From: JABJOR01 sp965603075
Lineage (GTDB): Bacteria > Pseudomonadota > Alphaproteobacteria > Rhodospirillales > Casp-alpha2
Assembly (NCBI GenBank): GCA_965603075.1
Contig: CBFDBO010000040.1
Span: forward strand, 1 to 23,614
DNA length: 23,614 nt
Direction: 5' to 3'
Shown: piece after piece, positions 15,470-23,379 of the stretch
Layout of the letters: each line of letters opens with the position of its first letter
Position numbering within the stretch: position 1 is the first letter of the stretch
Translations under genes and position numbers: made by a program
The notes under the pieces: model-generated
Told to the model about the DNA's origin: nothing
What the model saw: only the letters and a program-made list of their open reading frames with translations
Databases searched by the model: none

Positions 15470-15489
15470 AAATCCTATCCCCGCAACCA
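15470..15489 (+). repeat. second copy of the tRNA-fMet 3' end (20 nt, one mismatch)
   Basis: AAATCCTATCCCCGCAACCA matches the tRNA end at 15298-15317 in 19 of 20 positions, including the CCA. The upstream tRNA arms are absent. A duplicated tRNA 3' end is what a tandem or repeated integration, or its decay, would leave. Confidence 0.7.
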
Positions 15490-15497
15490 AACATATC

Positions 15498-15531
15498 AAG
15501 GACTTAGCAGTCAAATGCTAGGTCCTTTTTT
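15498..15531 (+). terminator. rho-independent terminator
   Basis: AAGGACTTAGCA (15498-15509) pairs with TGCTAGGTCCTT (15516-15527), with one wobble, around a 6-nt loop. A run of T follows (15526-15531). It sits 8 nt after the second tRNA-end repeat, mirroring the tRNA-plus-terminator layout 180 nt upstream. Confidence 0.75.
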
Positions 15532-15923
15532 ATTGTGTGGAAGCGGTGTGGAAGCAGGCGGGGGTTATGGTACACAAGGCATGGTCGCCCATCGACCTTA
15601 GTTTACCTGTTGGCATTCTTGGTGCAGATGAAAAGTATGTTGCTTAAATATACGATAATCCTTTCTTACAGGAACCTATGAATCGTTAATATTAGCCATT
15701 CCAAATTATCGTAATCGGTAGGTGATAAGATCTGCTTTCGCCCTAATGAATAGTGAAATTATTCGTTGTGCGCAAAGGGGGGGTGGAGCGCTGTTCGAAT
15801 AGACCAAACAGAAGTTAACGCTGACTTCGCTTTTTGATCCAAAGCGGACATCGCCAAGGATGGGAAATCACATCTGCGGTTCGCTATGGAATACCTTGCC
15901 AAAATACGCCAGCTTCCATCGGA
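15532..15923. other. AT-rich stretch without a supported gene
   Basis: I see no supportable gene, RNA or repeat here. The sequence is AT-rich with short frames only, apart from a G-run near 15777-15783. It separates the tRNA-derived junction from the IS30 remnant. Confidence 0.5.
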
Positions 15924-16028
15924 GCGTTTGATAAGGTGGCGCAGCAGCTCAATGAACGGCCACGCAAGACATTTGAGTTTGAAACGCCGGTAGAGAGATT
16001 TAACGCATGTGTTGCGTCGACTGGTTGA
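15924..16028 (+). pseudogene. IS30-family transposase, C-terminal remnant
   Basis: About 34 residues before the TGA (FDKVAQQLNERPRKTFEFET, then PVERFNACVASTG) match the characteristic end of IS30-type transposases, where LN.RPRKTL.F.TP.ERF follows the last catalytic Glu region. The frame extends upstream to an ATG at 15834, but that part shows no IS30 likeness, and the DDE domain and helix-turn-helix are missing. It is therefore a decayed fragment. No terminal inverted repeat could be assigned. Confidence 0.75.
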
Positions 16029-16245
16029 GGTGGTAGCTAAAAGCGTAAGAATTTAACCCCCTTCAAAAAGGTCTGCTTTGTGGGGTACAGCAGAAGTGAA
16101 ATTGCGAAAGAGATTACGTCTGCTTATGGCCCCTTACAGGCATTACCAGCTCCCTAATTAACTGCTCCTGTAACCTGAAAGATGGGTGTGGGAATCGTCG
16201 TAGGCAGGGCGTAGAGAGCTGTTTGGCGCTCACAAATTTGTATCG

Positions 16246-16268
16246 CCGGACAATTAAGCAATGTCCGG
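16246..16268. repeat. short perfect inverted repeat
   Basis: CCGGACA (16246-16252) and TGTCCGG (16262-16268) are perfect inverted copies around a 9-nt loop, in the gene-free DNA between the IS30 remnant and the tRNA-Thr fragment. No T-run follows. It may be a decayed terminator or element end. Nothing else is supportable between 16029 and 16392. Confidence 0.35.
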
Positions 16269-16392
16269 GATGAAGCCTTATTTTATGTTCGAAATTCTGA
16301 GCGTTAGTAGCTAATTATTAGCTGGGGCAAATTTTGTGGCAATATAAAAGTAGAACCACACCTGCTAAATTATTGAAACATATTGCCAAAAA

Positions 16393-16437
16393 TGGTGCCG
16401 CCTAGGTGATTTGAACACCTGAGCCCCGCATTACGAA
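16393..16437 (-). pseudogene. 3' half of a tRNA-Thr (CGT) gene; likely att site remnant
   Basis: Read on the minus strand, the segment holds the anticodon loop TTCGTAA (anticodon CGT), the 3' anticodon stem TGCGG, a perfect T-arm (AGGTG, loop TTCAAAT, CACCT), and the acceptor strand ending in GGCGGCACCA with encoded CCA. Upstream, the matching 5' anticodon stem is lost (TGGAA instead of CCGCA) and the D-arm and 5' acceptor are unrecognisable. The fragment lies 35 nt past the sensor kinase stop codon. Its shape, 3' half intact and 5' half missing, is that of an integration junction, as for the tRNA-fMet piece 1.1 kb away. Confidence 0.65.
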
Positions 16438-16472
16438 TTCCACCCTGGAAGCTCTTACCCAGACAGAAAAGC

Positions 16473-18932
16473 TCAGGCGTCCTCGGCAGCAAGTGCGTCC
16501 TGAACCTTTTCAAGCAGCTCACTTCGTTTGTAGGGTTTTCTAACCAGATCCAACTCTAAGTTTAGAAGGCTATCTTGATCAACAACATTATCCAAATATC
16601 CAGAGGTCAAAAGGACCTTGATATCGGGTTGTATTAACTTTGCTTGATTCGCAATCTCCACTCCGTTCATGCCTCCGGGCAGAACGACATCTGTAAAGAG
16701 AAGGTTAAATGGATGACTTTCCTTTAAGCATTTGATTGCTTCTATACCATTTCCTGCCTCAACAACTTCATAGCCTTGATTACGCAGAATTTTTGACGGA
16801 ATTTCCCTAAGGTTTTTATCGTCTTCAACAACTAGAATGCGGCCTGATCCATGAGCAAAATCCAATGTCTCTACAATTTTTGTTTCCAATGCTTCGTTCT
16901 TATCGCACTCTGGCAAATAGATTTGGATTGTTGTTCCTTTATCGGGTTCACTCTGAATTATTACCTGCCCGTTTGATTGTTTTACAAAAGCGTAAACCAT
17001 GCTCAAGCCAAGCCCGCTGCCTTCACCCACGTCTTTGGTTGTAAAGAACGGATCAAATACTTTCTCCAATACTTCTGGCAACATACCGGAACCGCTATCA
17101 CTCACCTCAACCAGCACATAGTTTTTGTGTATTGGTCCTTCAAATTTATTTATATCTATCTGTTCATTGATGATATTAGTTGTCTTGATTGACAGTTCGC
17201 CGCCACCCGGCATAGCGTATTTGGCGTTAATCGCCAGATTAATCAAGGCATTCTCAAACTGGTGCGGATCAATCAATACATCGTGAATTCCCGTACCGAG
17301 GTCTGTAACCAATTCTACGGTTTCACCAAGTGTCCGCCTTAGCATATCATCCAGCCCTAGTACCAGCTCATTTACCTTTAAAGGTTTTTGTGAAAATGGT
17401 TGCTGATGCGAGAACACCAACAGTCGTTGTGTCAGGGCGGCCCCTTTTTCGACCGTTTTTATCAAAGCCTCTATGTTGGCTCGTGTATTGTCATTTAATT
17501 CAATTTTACTTTGCAACATTTCTGCGTTGCCGAGCATGATCCCCAAAAGGTTATTAAAATCGTGAGCAAGGCCCCCCGTCAACTGACCGACGGCTTCCAT
17601 CTTCTGCGACTGACGCAGGGTTTCTTCAACCTTCTTGCGATCGCTTATGTCGAACCCGACCGACAAAAAATTAATAATCCGTCCAGATGGGTCCAAATTG
17701 GGTACAAACGTCAGTGCCACATCACGTGTAACACCATCTGGATAAGTATTCGTCACTTCGAATGTTTCGGTTTTCCTGTTTGAGAGTACTTTTTCAATAT
17801 AGGGCTTGAATGCTTCATTTTCGGATCCGTGAATTTCCTCGACGGTCTTGCCAACAATCTCCTCCATAGGACGGTCATACCACTGGACACAGGTTTCATT
17901 GACCAATTGATATCGTCCGTCAGGGTCAATAGAGGTTATCAGCATGGGAATGCTATCGATGATTAATCTTAAGTTGTCCACAGCACGTTTGAGTTCGGTA
18001 ATATCTTGCACCAAAGATGTGACGCCAACAGGCTTACCATTTTCATCCAAAACAGGCGTGTTATACCAATTACAAGTGATAACATTTCCACTCTTTGTTA
18101 TATTATCATTTGTATTTTTGGTTCCCCCCGTTTGATTCAGCAATGATCGATAAATAATGTTAATTTCGCTCCTGATCGCATAGGGAACAACCAATTCTGC
18201 AGCATGTCTTCCAAGAGCCTCATTAACAGAATAGCCGAATATATTCTCTGCTGCCTTGTTCCACTCGGTACAACAGAAATTTTCATCCCATGAGATTGCG
18301 GCCAACGGCGTATTTTCTATATGATGCGATAACCTGGCTTCACTCGCTACCAATTTACGCTCTAATACTAAGTGTTGTTCGGCATCCATCAATATGAGCC
18401 CAAGGAGAGCCGTAGCAGGAACAAACGTAATAATAAGGGGCAAAGCAACAGTTTGTAAAACTGTTTGAACAACACTACCGGGCAATTGTGTGAATAAAAG
18501 AATCTCGACAATGTGAACAATTAATCCAAATACAAACAGGTTAGGGAGAGTTATCTTCACCCACTTCTTATTATGGCAGTACCTGTAAACCAACCCAAGA
18601 GCCGTACATGAAATAACAACTGCAACACCAACAGGCGCTCCGCCACCACCTAACCAGGCCCGATAGGTTCCCGCTGTTGATGCCGCAATAAAGCCAACAA
18701 CCGGACCACCGAATAACCCTGCCATGCTTAGAATAACGGAACGAGGATCAAAAATAACACCAGGTGTGATTTCAATTGGCAACATCATGCCAATGATGCA
18801 GGTACCACCATAGATAAGTCCTGAAAATATTTTTTCGAACGACTTATTGCCATACCACAACCGACCGTTGAAACCTTGTAACAGGCTCAGAGCCAGTAGC
18901 AAAGCGGCAGATTTTGTTAACTCAAGTACCAT
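16473..18932 (-). CDS. hybrid sensor histidine kinase, 5TM (LytS-type)-PAS-PAS-HisKA-HATPase-REC
   Basis: An 819-residue membrane sensor. Residues 1-185 form a LytS/YpdA-type 5TM domain (FDPRSVILSMAGLFGGPVVG and GTYRAWLGGGGAPVG are its hallmarks). Two PAS domains follow, at about 202-315 and 320-435. HisKA carries the phospho-acceptor His457 in LTGGLAHDFNN. The ATPase domain has its N-box Asn residues at 565 and 569, then DSGSGM, the FDPFFTTK F-box and the GSGLGLSM G-box. A C-terminal receiver has Asp704-Asp705, phospho-acceptor Asp748 and Lys799. All key residues are intact. The start ATG has no clear ribosome site. It lies 73 nt downstream of the REC-ATPase gene on the same strand, probably in one operon. 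The ligand is unknown. Confidence 0.94.
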   Translation of the reverse strand: MVLELTKSAALLLALSLLQGFNGRLWYGNKSFEKIFSGLIYGGTCIIGMMLPIEITPGVIFDPRSVILSMAGLFGGPVVGFIAASTAGTYRAWLGGGGAPVGVAVVISCTALGLVYRYCHNKKWVKITLPNLFVFGLIVHIVEILLFTQLPGSVVQTVLQTVALPLIITFVPATALLGLILMDAEQHLVLERKLVASEARLSHHIENTPLAAISWDENFCCTEWNKAAENIFGYSVNEALGRHAAELVVPYAIRSEINIIYRSLLNQTGGTKNTNDNITKSGNVITCNWYNTPVLDENGKPVGVTSLVQDITELKRAVDNLRLIIDSIPMLITSIDPDGRYQLVNETCVQWYDRPMEEIVGKTVEEIHGSENEAFKPYIEKVLSNRKTETFEVTNTYPDGVTRDVALTFVPNLDPSGRIINFLSVGFDISDRKKVEETLRQSQKMEAVGQLTGGLAHDFNNLLGIMLGNAEMLQSKIELNDNTRANIEALIKTVEKGAALTQRLLVFSHQQPFSQKPLKVNELVLGLDDMLRRTLGETVELVTDLGTGIHDVLIDPHQFENALINLAINAKYAMPGGGELSIKTTNIINEQIDINKFEGPIHKNYVLVEVSDSGSGMLPEVLEKVFDPFFTTKDVGEGSGLGLSMVYAFVKQSNGQVIIQSEPDKGTTIQIYLPECDKNEALETKIVETLDFAHGSGRILVVEDDKNLREIPSKILRNQGYEVVEAGNGIEAIKCLKESHPFNLLFTDVVLPGGMNGVEIANQAKLIQPDIKVLLTSGYLDNVVDQDSLLNLELDLVRKPYKRSELLEKVQDALAAEDA

Positions 18933-19005
18933 TGTATTAATTATAGTCTTTTATAAATTTTAAACCACAATAAAATTTTAAAACACCCTGAAGATGTCAC
19001 GCCCT

Positions 19006-20010
19006 TCATTTATTCCTGATGGTTGCAATGGACTTGTTGCCTGAGCCGATATATTCAAGCTCGCTAAATACTATATTATTGGCTACCGCGATCCCCCTGC
19101 CGTGTAGGTCCAACAATCGTTCTTTTGAAAAGCCAGTATAGCTGGAATAATCGAAACCTTTTCCACAATCTAAAAACTCCATACGAATTCCATTATCCAT
19201 TTTATGTATCGAGGCGGTTACAAATTTTTTACAATTTTCGGGTTCATCAAGACGCCGTGTAACTTCTTCAGTCCACGTCCAATCCTCCAGTAACTTTGTT
19301 TTTAAATCATAACCAATACCTAGGTTTCCGTGTTCAATTCCATTCACAATCATTTCAAGAATACCAAGAATTGCCACCTCAGGCTCTGGACACATACCAG
19401 CCAGAATTGCTGATACCTGATGTGCGTCTTCCAACGTTCGAACACGAAAAGTGGCATCCTGTACATGTTTAAAATCGATATTGACTTTTGCTGCGTTTTT
19501 AATGATATCAGCATAGTGATTAAACAAAACATCGAGGCTTTCATACTCCCCAACCGCATGTGCTGAATCTTTGAACAGAGGACTAAAAACCGCTTCAAGC
19601 TTTGACTTGAACAATCCCCGCTGGCGTTCATGAAACCGCAATCTCGATTTGATGGTCGCCAATAGAAGTTCATATTTTACGGGCTTGGCCAAATATCCAT
19701 CTACGCCGAGCCCTATAGCCTTGATTGTGTCTTCTTCTCCGACCATGGCTGTTAAGAAGATAAATGGAATAGCCGCCAGTTGAGCAGACTCACGTTGTAA
19801 TTCTGTGAAGAAATCAATCCCATTCATATTTGGCATTAGGATATCTGAAATGATCAAATCAGGATGATGTTCTCTTGATTTTTCCAATGCTTCCAAACCA
19901 TCAACAGCTTCAATTACCTTAAAACCATCATCGCTCAGACGGTGAGCAAATATCTCCCTTAATTCTTCTTCATCCTCTACTAATAATATAGTATTCATTG
20001 TTGCACCCAT
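19006..20010 (-). CDS. response regulator with RsbW-like ATPase output domain
   Basis: A 334-residue protein with an N-terminal receiver (Glu12-Asp13, phospho-acceptor Asp56 in LIISDILMPNMNG, Lys109). A helical linker follows, then a C-terminal GHKL ATPase of the anti-sigma/serine kinase type: N-box MIVNGIEHGN (Asn223, His227, Asn229), G1 box DCGKGF (281-286) and G2 box HGRGIA. There is no HisKA, so it should not be a classic histidine kinase. Such ATPases phosphorylate STAS-domain anti-sigma-antagonists or sequester a partner. A damaged STAS gene lies immediately upstream, and the hybrid kinase downstream is the likely phosphate donor. The start may be ATG 20010 or ATG 19998 (MNTILLVEDEE); neither has a strong site. 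Confidence 0.9.
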   Translation of the reverse strand: MGATMNTILLVEDEEELREIFAHRLSDDGFKVIEAVDGLEALEKSREHHPDLIISDILMPNMNGIDFFTELQRESAQLAAIPFIFLTAMVGEEDTIKAIGLGVDGYLAKPVKYELLLATIKSRLRFHERQRGLFKSKLEAVFSPLFKDSAHAVGEYESLDVLFNHYADIIKNAAKVNIDFKHVQDATFRVRTLEDAHQVSAILAGMCPEPEVAILGILEMIVNGIEHGNLGIGYDLKTKLLEDWTWTEEVTRRLDEPENCKKFVTASIHKMDNGIRMEFLDCGKGFDYSSYTGFSKERLLDLHGRGIAVANNIVFSELEYIGSGNKSIATIRNK

Positions 20011-20028
20011 GAAAACACAGAGTCAAAT

Positions 20029-20306
20029 TTACAAGCTTTTAATATTGTCATAACCTGCTCCTATGGTTTTCTCAGTTTGAATTCCATTCCTTAGTCTGAC
20101 GCCGTGCACTTTAATTTAAGAAAAGCGCCAAATCCAGAGGAATCGATATATTCAACATCGCGCAAATCAAATACACATTGTACATTCGATTCAACTTGAT
20201 TAATGTTTTCACCAATTTTTTTTATCTATTCCATATCTGTAAATGTCAGATTTCCTGATAAAATAAAAACCAGTTCATTACCGTTTAGCTTTGTTGTGTA
20301 TTTCAT
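20029..20306 (-). pseudogene. STAS-domain protein gene, broken by a nonsense codon and a frameshift
   Basis: From an ATG at 20306 with a GGATGGA site upstream, the minus strand reads MKYTTKLNGNELVFILSGNL, then TFTDME and an in-frame TAG at 20228-20226. The same frame resumes with IKKIGENINQ, CVFDLRDVEY and IDSSGFGAFLKLK, then stops at 20093-20091. Past that point another frame (VHGVRLRNGIQTEKTIGAGY, then DNIKSL, stop at 20031-20029) resembles a STAS C-terminus, so a frameshift is likely too. The phosphorylatable Ser region (DSSG) is kept. It is similar in sequence to the intact STAS gene at 22987-23292. It precedes the REC-ATPase gene, the usual place for its antagonist. Confidence 0.75.
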
Positions 20307-20675
20307 AAAATTTCCATCCATCCAAATGTACGATCACAACCAGACCGAGAAAGTTTTCATACAGATCAGACTACTTTTCTAACCTGAAGAAGAAATGCAG
20401 ACAACCTCTGACAGTCGGTAGCTGTCCCGATGCGGATAATGATAATATTGTTTAAACATCTTCATCGTATGAAATATTAACTAAAGTTAAGGACCTCTTG
20501 TTACCCTCTCGTTATGATATTGTTATCAAATAATCGTTCATGAATATGAAAATTGGATTCGCATAATCGAGTTAATCCGATAGTAGAAACCTAAGTGGTT
20601 ACATTCTACTCGGGCTTTGGTGCCTATTACAGCCCATCATAAAATGAGATATTGAAAATTTAAAGGATTTCTGTA
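20307..20675. other. divergent intergenic region, promoters presumed
   Basis: This 369-nt AT-rich region separates the minus-strand STAS/REC-ATPase/kinase genes from the plus-strand chemoreceptor and must hold both promoters. I could not fix convincing -35/-10 pairs or a sigma-28 type site by eye, and saw no tRNA, gene or strong repeat. Confidence 0.4.
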
Positions 20676-22865
20676 ATGAGCCTTAATATTAGCAGACGTT
20701 TAATTTTAGGTTTTTCTTCCGTAACTTTAATTCTTGTTATTGCCGTGAGTATTACTGTCTTGAAAGTTTCTGAAGTTAATACAACAGCGGCCCGTATTGT
20801 TGAGTTGCGCATGCCTACTGCAAATGCGAGTTCTAATATGGTGAATAATATTCAGGCATCACTTGCAGCACTGCGCGGATATATGTTGACAGGAGCAGAA
20901 GGGTTTAAGTCACAACGCAATGAAGTATGGGTTGATATTGATAAAACTATCACAAGTATGGATGAACTTTCAAAAAATTGGACCAATCCAAAAAATGTTG
21001 AGAACCTACAAGCCTTCAAAGGGGTGATTGAGGAATTTCGCATAGCTCAGAATCAAGTTGAAAATATTGCCAAGACCCCAGAAGAGCAACCAGCAACCTT
21101 AATGTTGGTTACTGAAGCTGCACCACTTGCTGGGGTCATGGTAAAGAATATTACAAAAATGATTGACCTTGAAATATTTGGTAAAGGCGGGACTGGTGGC
21201 GATAGAGTTCAGATATTGGGCATGATGGCTGATATCCGCGGATCATTAGGATTAGGCCTTGCCAATATTCGCGCCTATCTTTTAACCGGAGAAGAAAAGT
21301 TCGCAACTAGTTTTGATGTTTTGTGGGAAAAGAATACTAAACGATTTGGCGATTTATCCGGAAAAATTCAGAATCTTTCTTCTGAACAACAGTCTGCTTT
21401 CGAGGTCTTTGCAACCAAGCGTAAAGAGTTTTCCCCTCTTCCGGCGAAGATGTTTGAAATTCGCGGTTCTAAAAAATGGAACATGGCAAATTATTTGTTA
21501 GTTAGCGAAGCGGCCCCACGTGCAGGCAAACTTTTGAATGCGTTGTTAGGCGAGAAAAATAGTGAGGGCGTGCGTGAAGGTGGAATGCAAGGAAATCAAC
21601 AAAGATTGCTCAATATTGATGCTGATCAAAATTCCGATTCTATTAATACCTTGCTGATGATGGAATGGGTATTGTTGGCAATTGGATTGGTTCTTGCTGC
21701 TAGTATTTCATTCCTGATCATTCGCTCCATCGTCGTGCCATTAAACAAAATAACAGGCGTCATGGGCATTCTAGCTAAAGGGGATTTTGAAGTTGAAGTT
21801 CCGTCTCTTGACAGGTCCGATGAAATCGGTGAGATAGCAAATGCTGTTCAGGTCTTCAAGGACAATGGTCTTGATAATATTAATCTTGCTGAAGAAGCCG
21901 AGACCATGGAGAAAAGGACAAGAGACGAAGAAGAACGCTTACGTGAAGAAGCTCGTATGCGCGAACAGAAAGCGCGCGAGGATGAAGAGCATCGCAAACA
22001 AGAAGCTGAAGCTGAACAGCGTCGTTTAATGCAAAAAATGGCTGATGATTTTGAAGCCAACGTCGGAAGTATTGTTGAGACAGTTTCATCTGCCGCAACT
22101 CGAGCCAATGCTTCTGCTCAATCCATGTCCTCAATCTCTGAAGAAACCAATAAACAGTCGGTTACGGTAGCTTCTGCAGCTGAACAGGCAAGTGCGAACG
22201 TCCAGACAGTGGCCTCCGCTACAGAAGAGCTATCTAGCTCTATCTCTGAAATTACCCGACAGGTTTCAGAATCATCCAATATTTCTACTGGTGCAGTAAA
22301 GGAAGCACAGGCAAGCCATCATACAATTCAAGAATTGGTGGAAGCCTCCAAGAAGATTGGAGAAGTAGTCACCCTTATTACTGACATTGCAGAGCAAACA
22401 AATCTGCTTGCTCTGAATGCAACCATTGAAGCCGCTCGTGCAGGTGATGCAGGGAAAGGATTCGCAGTTGTAGCTGCAGAAGTCAAAAACCTTGCCAATC
22501 AGACACAAAAAGCGACAGAAGAAATTGGAGAGCAAATTCAAGGCATCCAAGACTCAACGCAAGAGGCTTCAGATTCTATTGAAAATATTGGTAAGACAAT
22601 TACAAAACTTGATGAAATTGCCACAACAATTGCCTCAGCAGTTGAAGAACAAAGTGCTGCTACACAAGAAATCTCACGAAACGTTGCAGAAGCAGCATCA
22701 GGTACTCAAGAAGTATCATCTAATATTCAAGGTATTACTCAAGCCGCGGGCGAAGCTGGAGATGCTTCCAATGAACTGGTTGGAGTAGCAAGTGATCTGA
22801 GCAATAATTCTGAAACTCTTAAATTAGAGGTTACCAAGTTTCTTGAACAAGTTAGGGCCAGTTAA
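20676..22865 (+). CDS. methyl-accepting chemotaxis protein with duplicated helical periplasmic (HBM-like) domain
   Basis: A 729-residue chemoreceptor; AAAGGA lies 8 nt before the ATG. Membrane helix 1 is at about 9-29. The periplasmic part (about 30-325) is helical and contains two related units: LAALRGYMLTGAEGF (63-77) matches LANIRAYLLTGEEKF (195-209), and MLVTEAAPLAG (143-153) matches LLVSEAAPRAG (274-284), as in helical bimodular sensors. Membrane helix 2 is at about 326-350, followed by HAMP (351-403), a long charged coiled coil (404-455) and the signalling domain with its conserved tip EQTNLLALNATIEAARAGDAGKGFAVVA (573-600). It lacks a C-terminal CheR/CheB-tethering pentapeptide. It is followed by a STAS gene, not by che genes. 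Confidence 0.95.
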   Translation: MSLNISRRLILGFSSVTLILVIAVSITVLKVSEVNTTAARIVELRMPTANASSNMVNNIQASLAALRGYMLTGAEGFKSQRNEVWVDIDKTITSMDELSKNWTNPKNVENLQAFKGVIEEFRIAQNQVENIAKTPEEQPATLMLVTEAAPLAGVMVKNITKMIDLEIFGKGGTGGDRVQILGMMADIRGSLGLGLANIRAYLLTGEEKFATSFDVLWEKNTKRFGDLSGKIQNLSSEQQSAFEVFATKRKEFSPLPAKMFEIRGSKKWNMANYLLVSEAAPRAGKLLNALLGEKNSEGVREGGMQGNQQRLLNIDADQNSDSINTLLMMEWVLLAIGLVLAASISFLIIRSIVVPLNKITGVMGILAKGDFEVEVPSLDRSDEIGEIANAVQVFKDNGLDNINLAEEAETMEKRTRDEEERLREEARMREQKAREDEEHRKQEAEAEQRRLMQKMADDFEANVGSIVETVSSAATRANASAQSMSSISEETNKQSVTVASAAEQASANVQTVASATEELSSSISEITRQVSESSNISTGAVKEAQASHHTIQELVEASKKIGEVVTLITDIAEQTNLLALNATIEAARAGDAGKGFAVVAAEVKNLANQTQKATEEIGEQIQGIQDSTQEASDSIENIGKTITKLDEIATTIASAVEEQSAATQEISRNVAEAASGTQEVSSNIQGITQAAGEAGDASNELVGVASDLSNNSETLKLEVTKFLEQVRAS

Positions 22866-22912
22866 GAAAAGACCCTGCTCTCATACTTAATTGCAAGAGG
22901 GTAGAGCTTATC

Positions 22913-22935
22913 AATCCATTTATTAGGAATGGATT
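22913..22935 (+). repeat. hairpin between the chemoreceptor and STAS genes
   Basis: AATCCATT (22913-22920) and AATGGATT (22928-22935) are perfect inverted copies around a 7-nt loop. No T-run follows. It may adjust mRNA stability or expression between the two genes, or be chance in AT-rich DNA. Confidence 0.35.
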
Positions 22936-22986
22936 ATATGTTGATAATTAAAAATTTGAAATTGTAGTTAATAAAAGAGGATTCAA

Positions 22987-23292
22987 ATGAAATATAAAAT
23001 CGATATAGTTGGTACTTCTTTGGAAGTATTTCTGACAAAAAAATTAACTTTTGCAGACCAACCGGTATTCCGTGTCTTGCTGGAAGAAATGAATAATTCT
23101 AATGCTACGCAGTGGACTATTAATTTAACTAATCTGGATTTTATTGATTCTTCAGGACTTGGCCTATTGATAAGATTCAAAAAGGAAGCAGAGGATAAAG
23201 GCGTTGACCTTTTACTTCATGTTTACGAAAATGATTATGTCCGGAAAGTACTGGAACTCGCTTGTTTTAGTGAATTGATTGAATACGAGTAA
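22987..23292 (+). CDS. STAS-domain protein (anti-sigma-factor-antagonist-like)
   Basis: A 101-residue single-domain protein. The core strand and the conserved phosphorylation region are clear in INLTNLDFIDSSGLGLLIRF, where a Ser of DSSG is the usual kinase target. The rest has the SpoIIAA-like pattern up to VRKVLELACFSELIEYE. An AGAGG site lies 7 nt upstream. In partner switching, the unphosphorylated STAS protein binds an RsbW-like ATPase and frees that protein's target. The only such ATPase nearby is the REC-ATPase at 19006-20010. It follows the chemoreceptor by 121 nt and may be cotranscribed. It is a paralogue of the broken STAS gene at 20029-20306. Confidence 0.88.
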   Translation: MKYKIDIVGTSLEVFLTKKLTFADQPVFRVLLEEMNNSNATQWTINLTNLDFIDSSGLGLLIRFKKEAEDKGVDLLLHVYENDYVRKVLELACFSELIEYE

Positions 23293-23379
23293 GATTATGA
23301 TGGTTGAGTTAATTTTTCAGAATATCTCTACGCGACGACGATCCGGACTTCCGTACATTCAAAACGGGAACACGTCTTT

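Noticed and set aside
15368..15601. Plus-strand frame of 77 codons over the tRNA-end repeats
   Set aside because: It runs through the hairpin cluster, the tRNA-end copy and a terminator, lacks a ribosome site and shows no protein-like pattern.
15834..16028. Intact 64-residue small protein at the IS30 remnant
   Set aside because: Only the last 34 residues are meaningful and they are the tail of a transposase; the first 30 residues come from unrelated sequence read in the same frame.
19350..19673. Alternative frame of 107 codons inside the REC-ATPase gene
   Set aside because: It is on the same strand in a different frame within an intact, conserved gene; no independent evidence supports it.
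20307..20675. Sigma-28 type flagellar promoter before the chemoreceptor
   Set aside because: No TAAA followed at the right distance by a GCCGATAA-like element was found.
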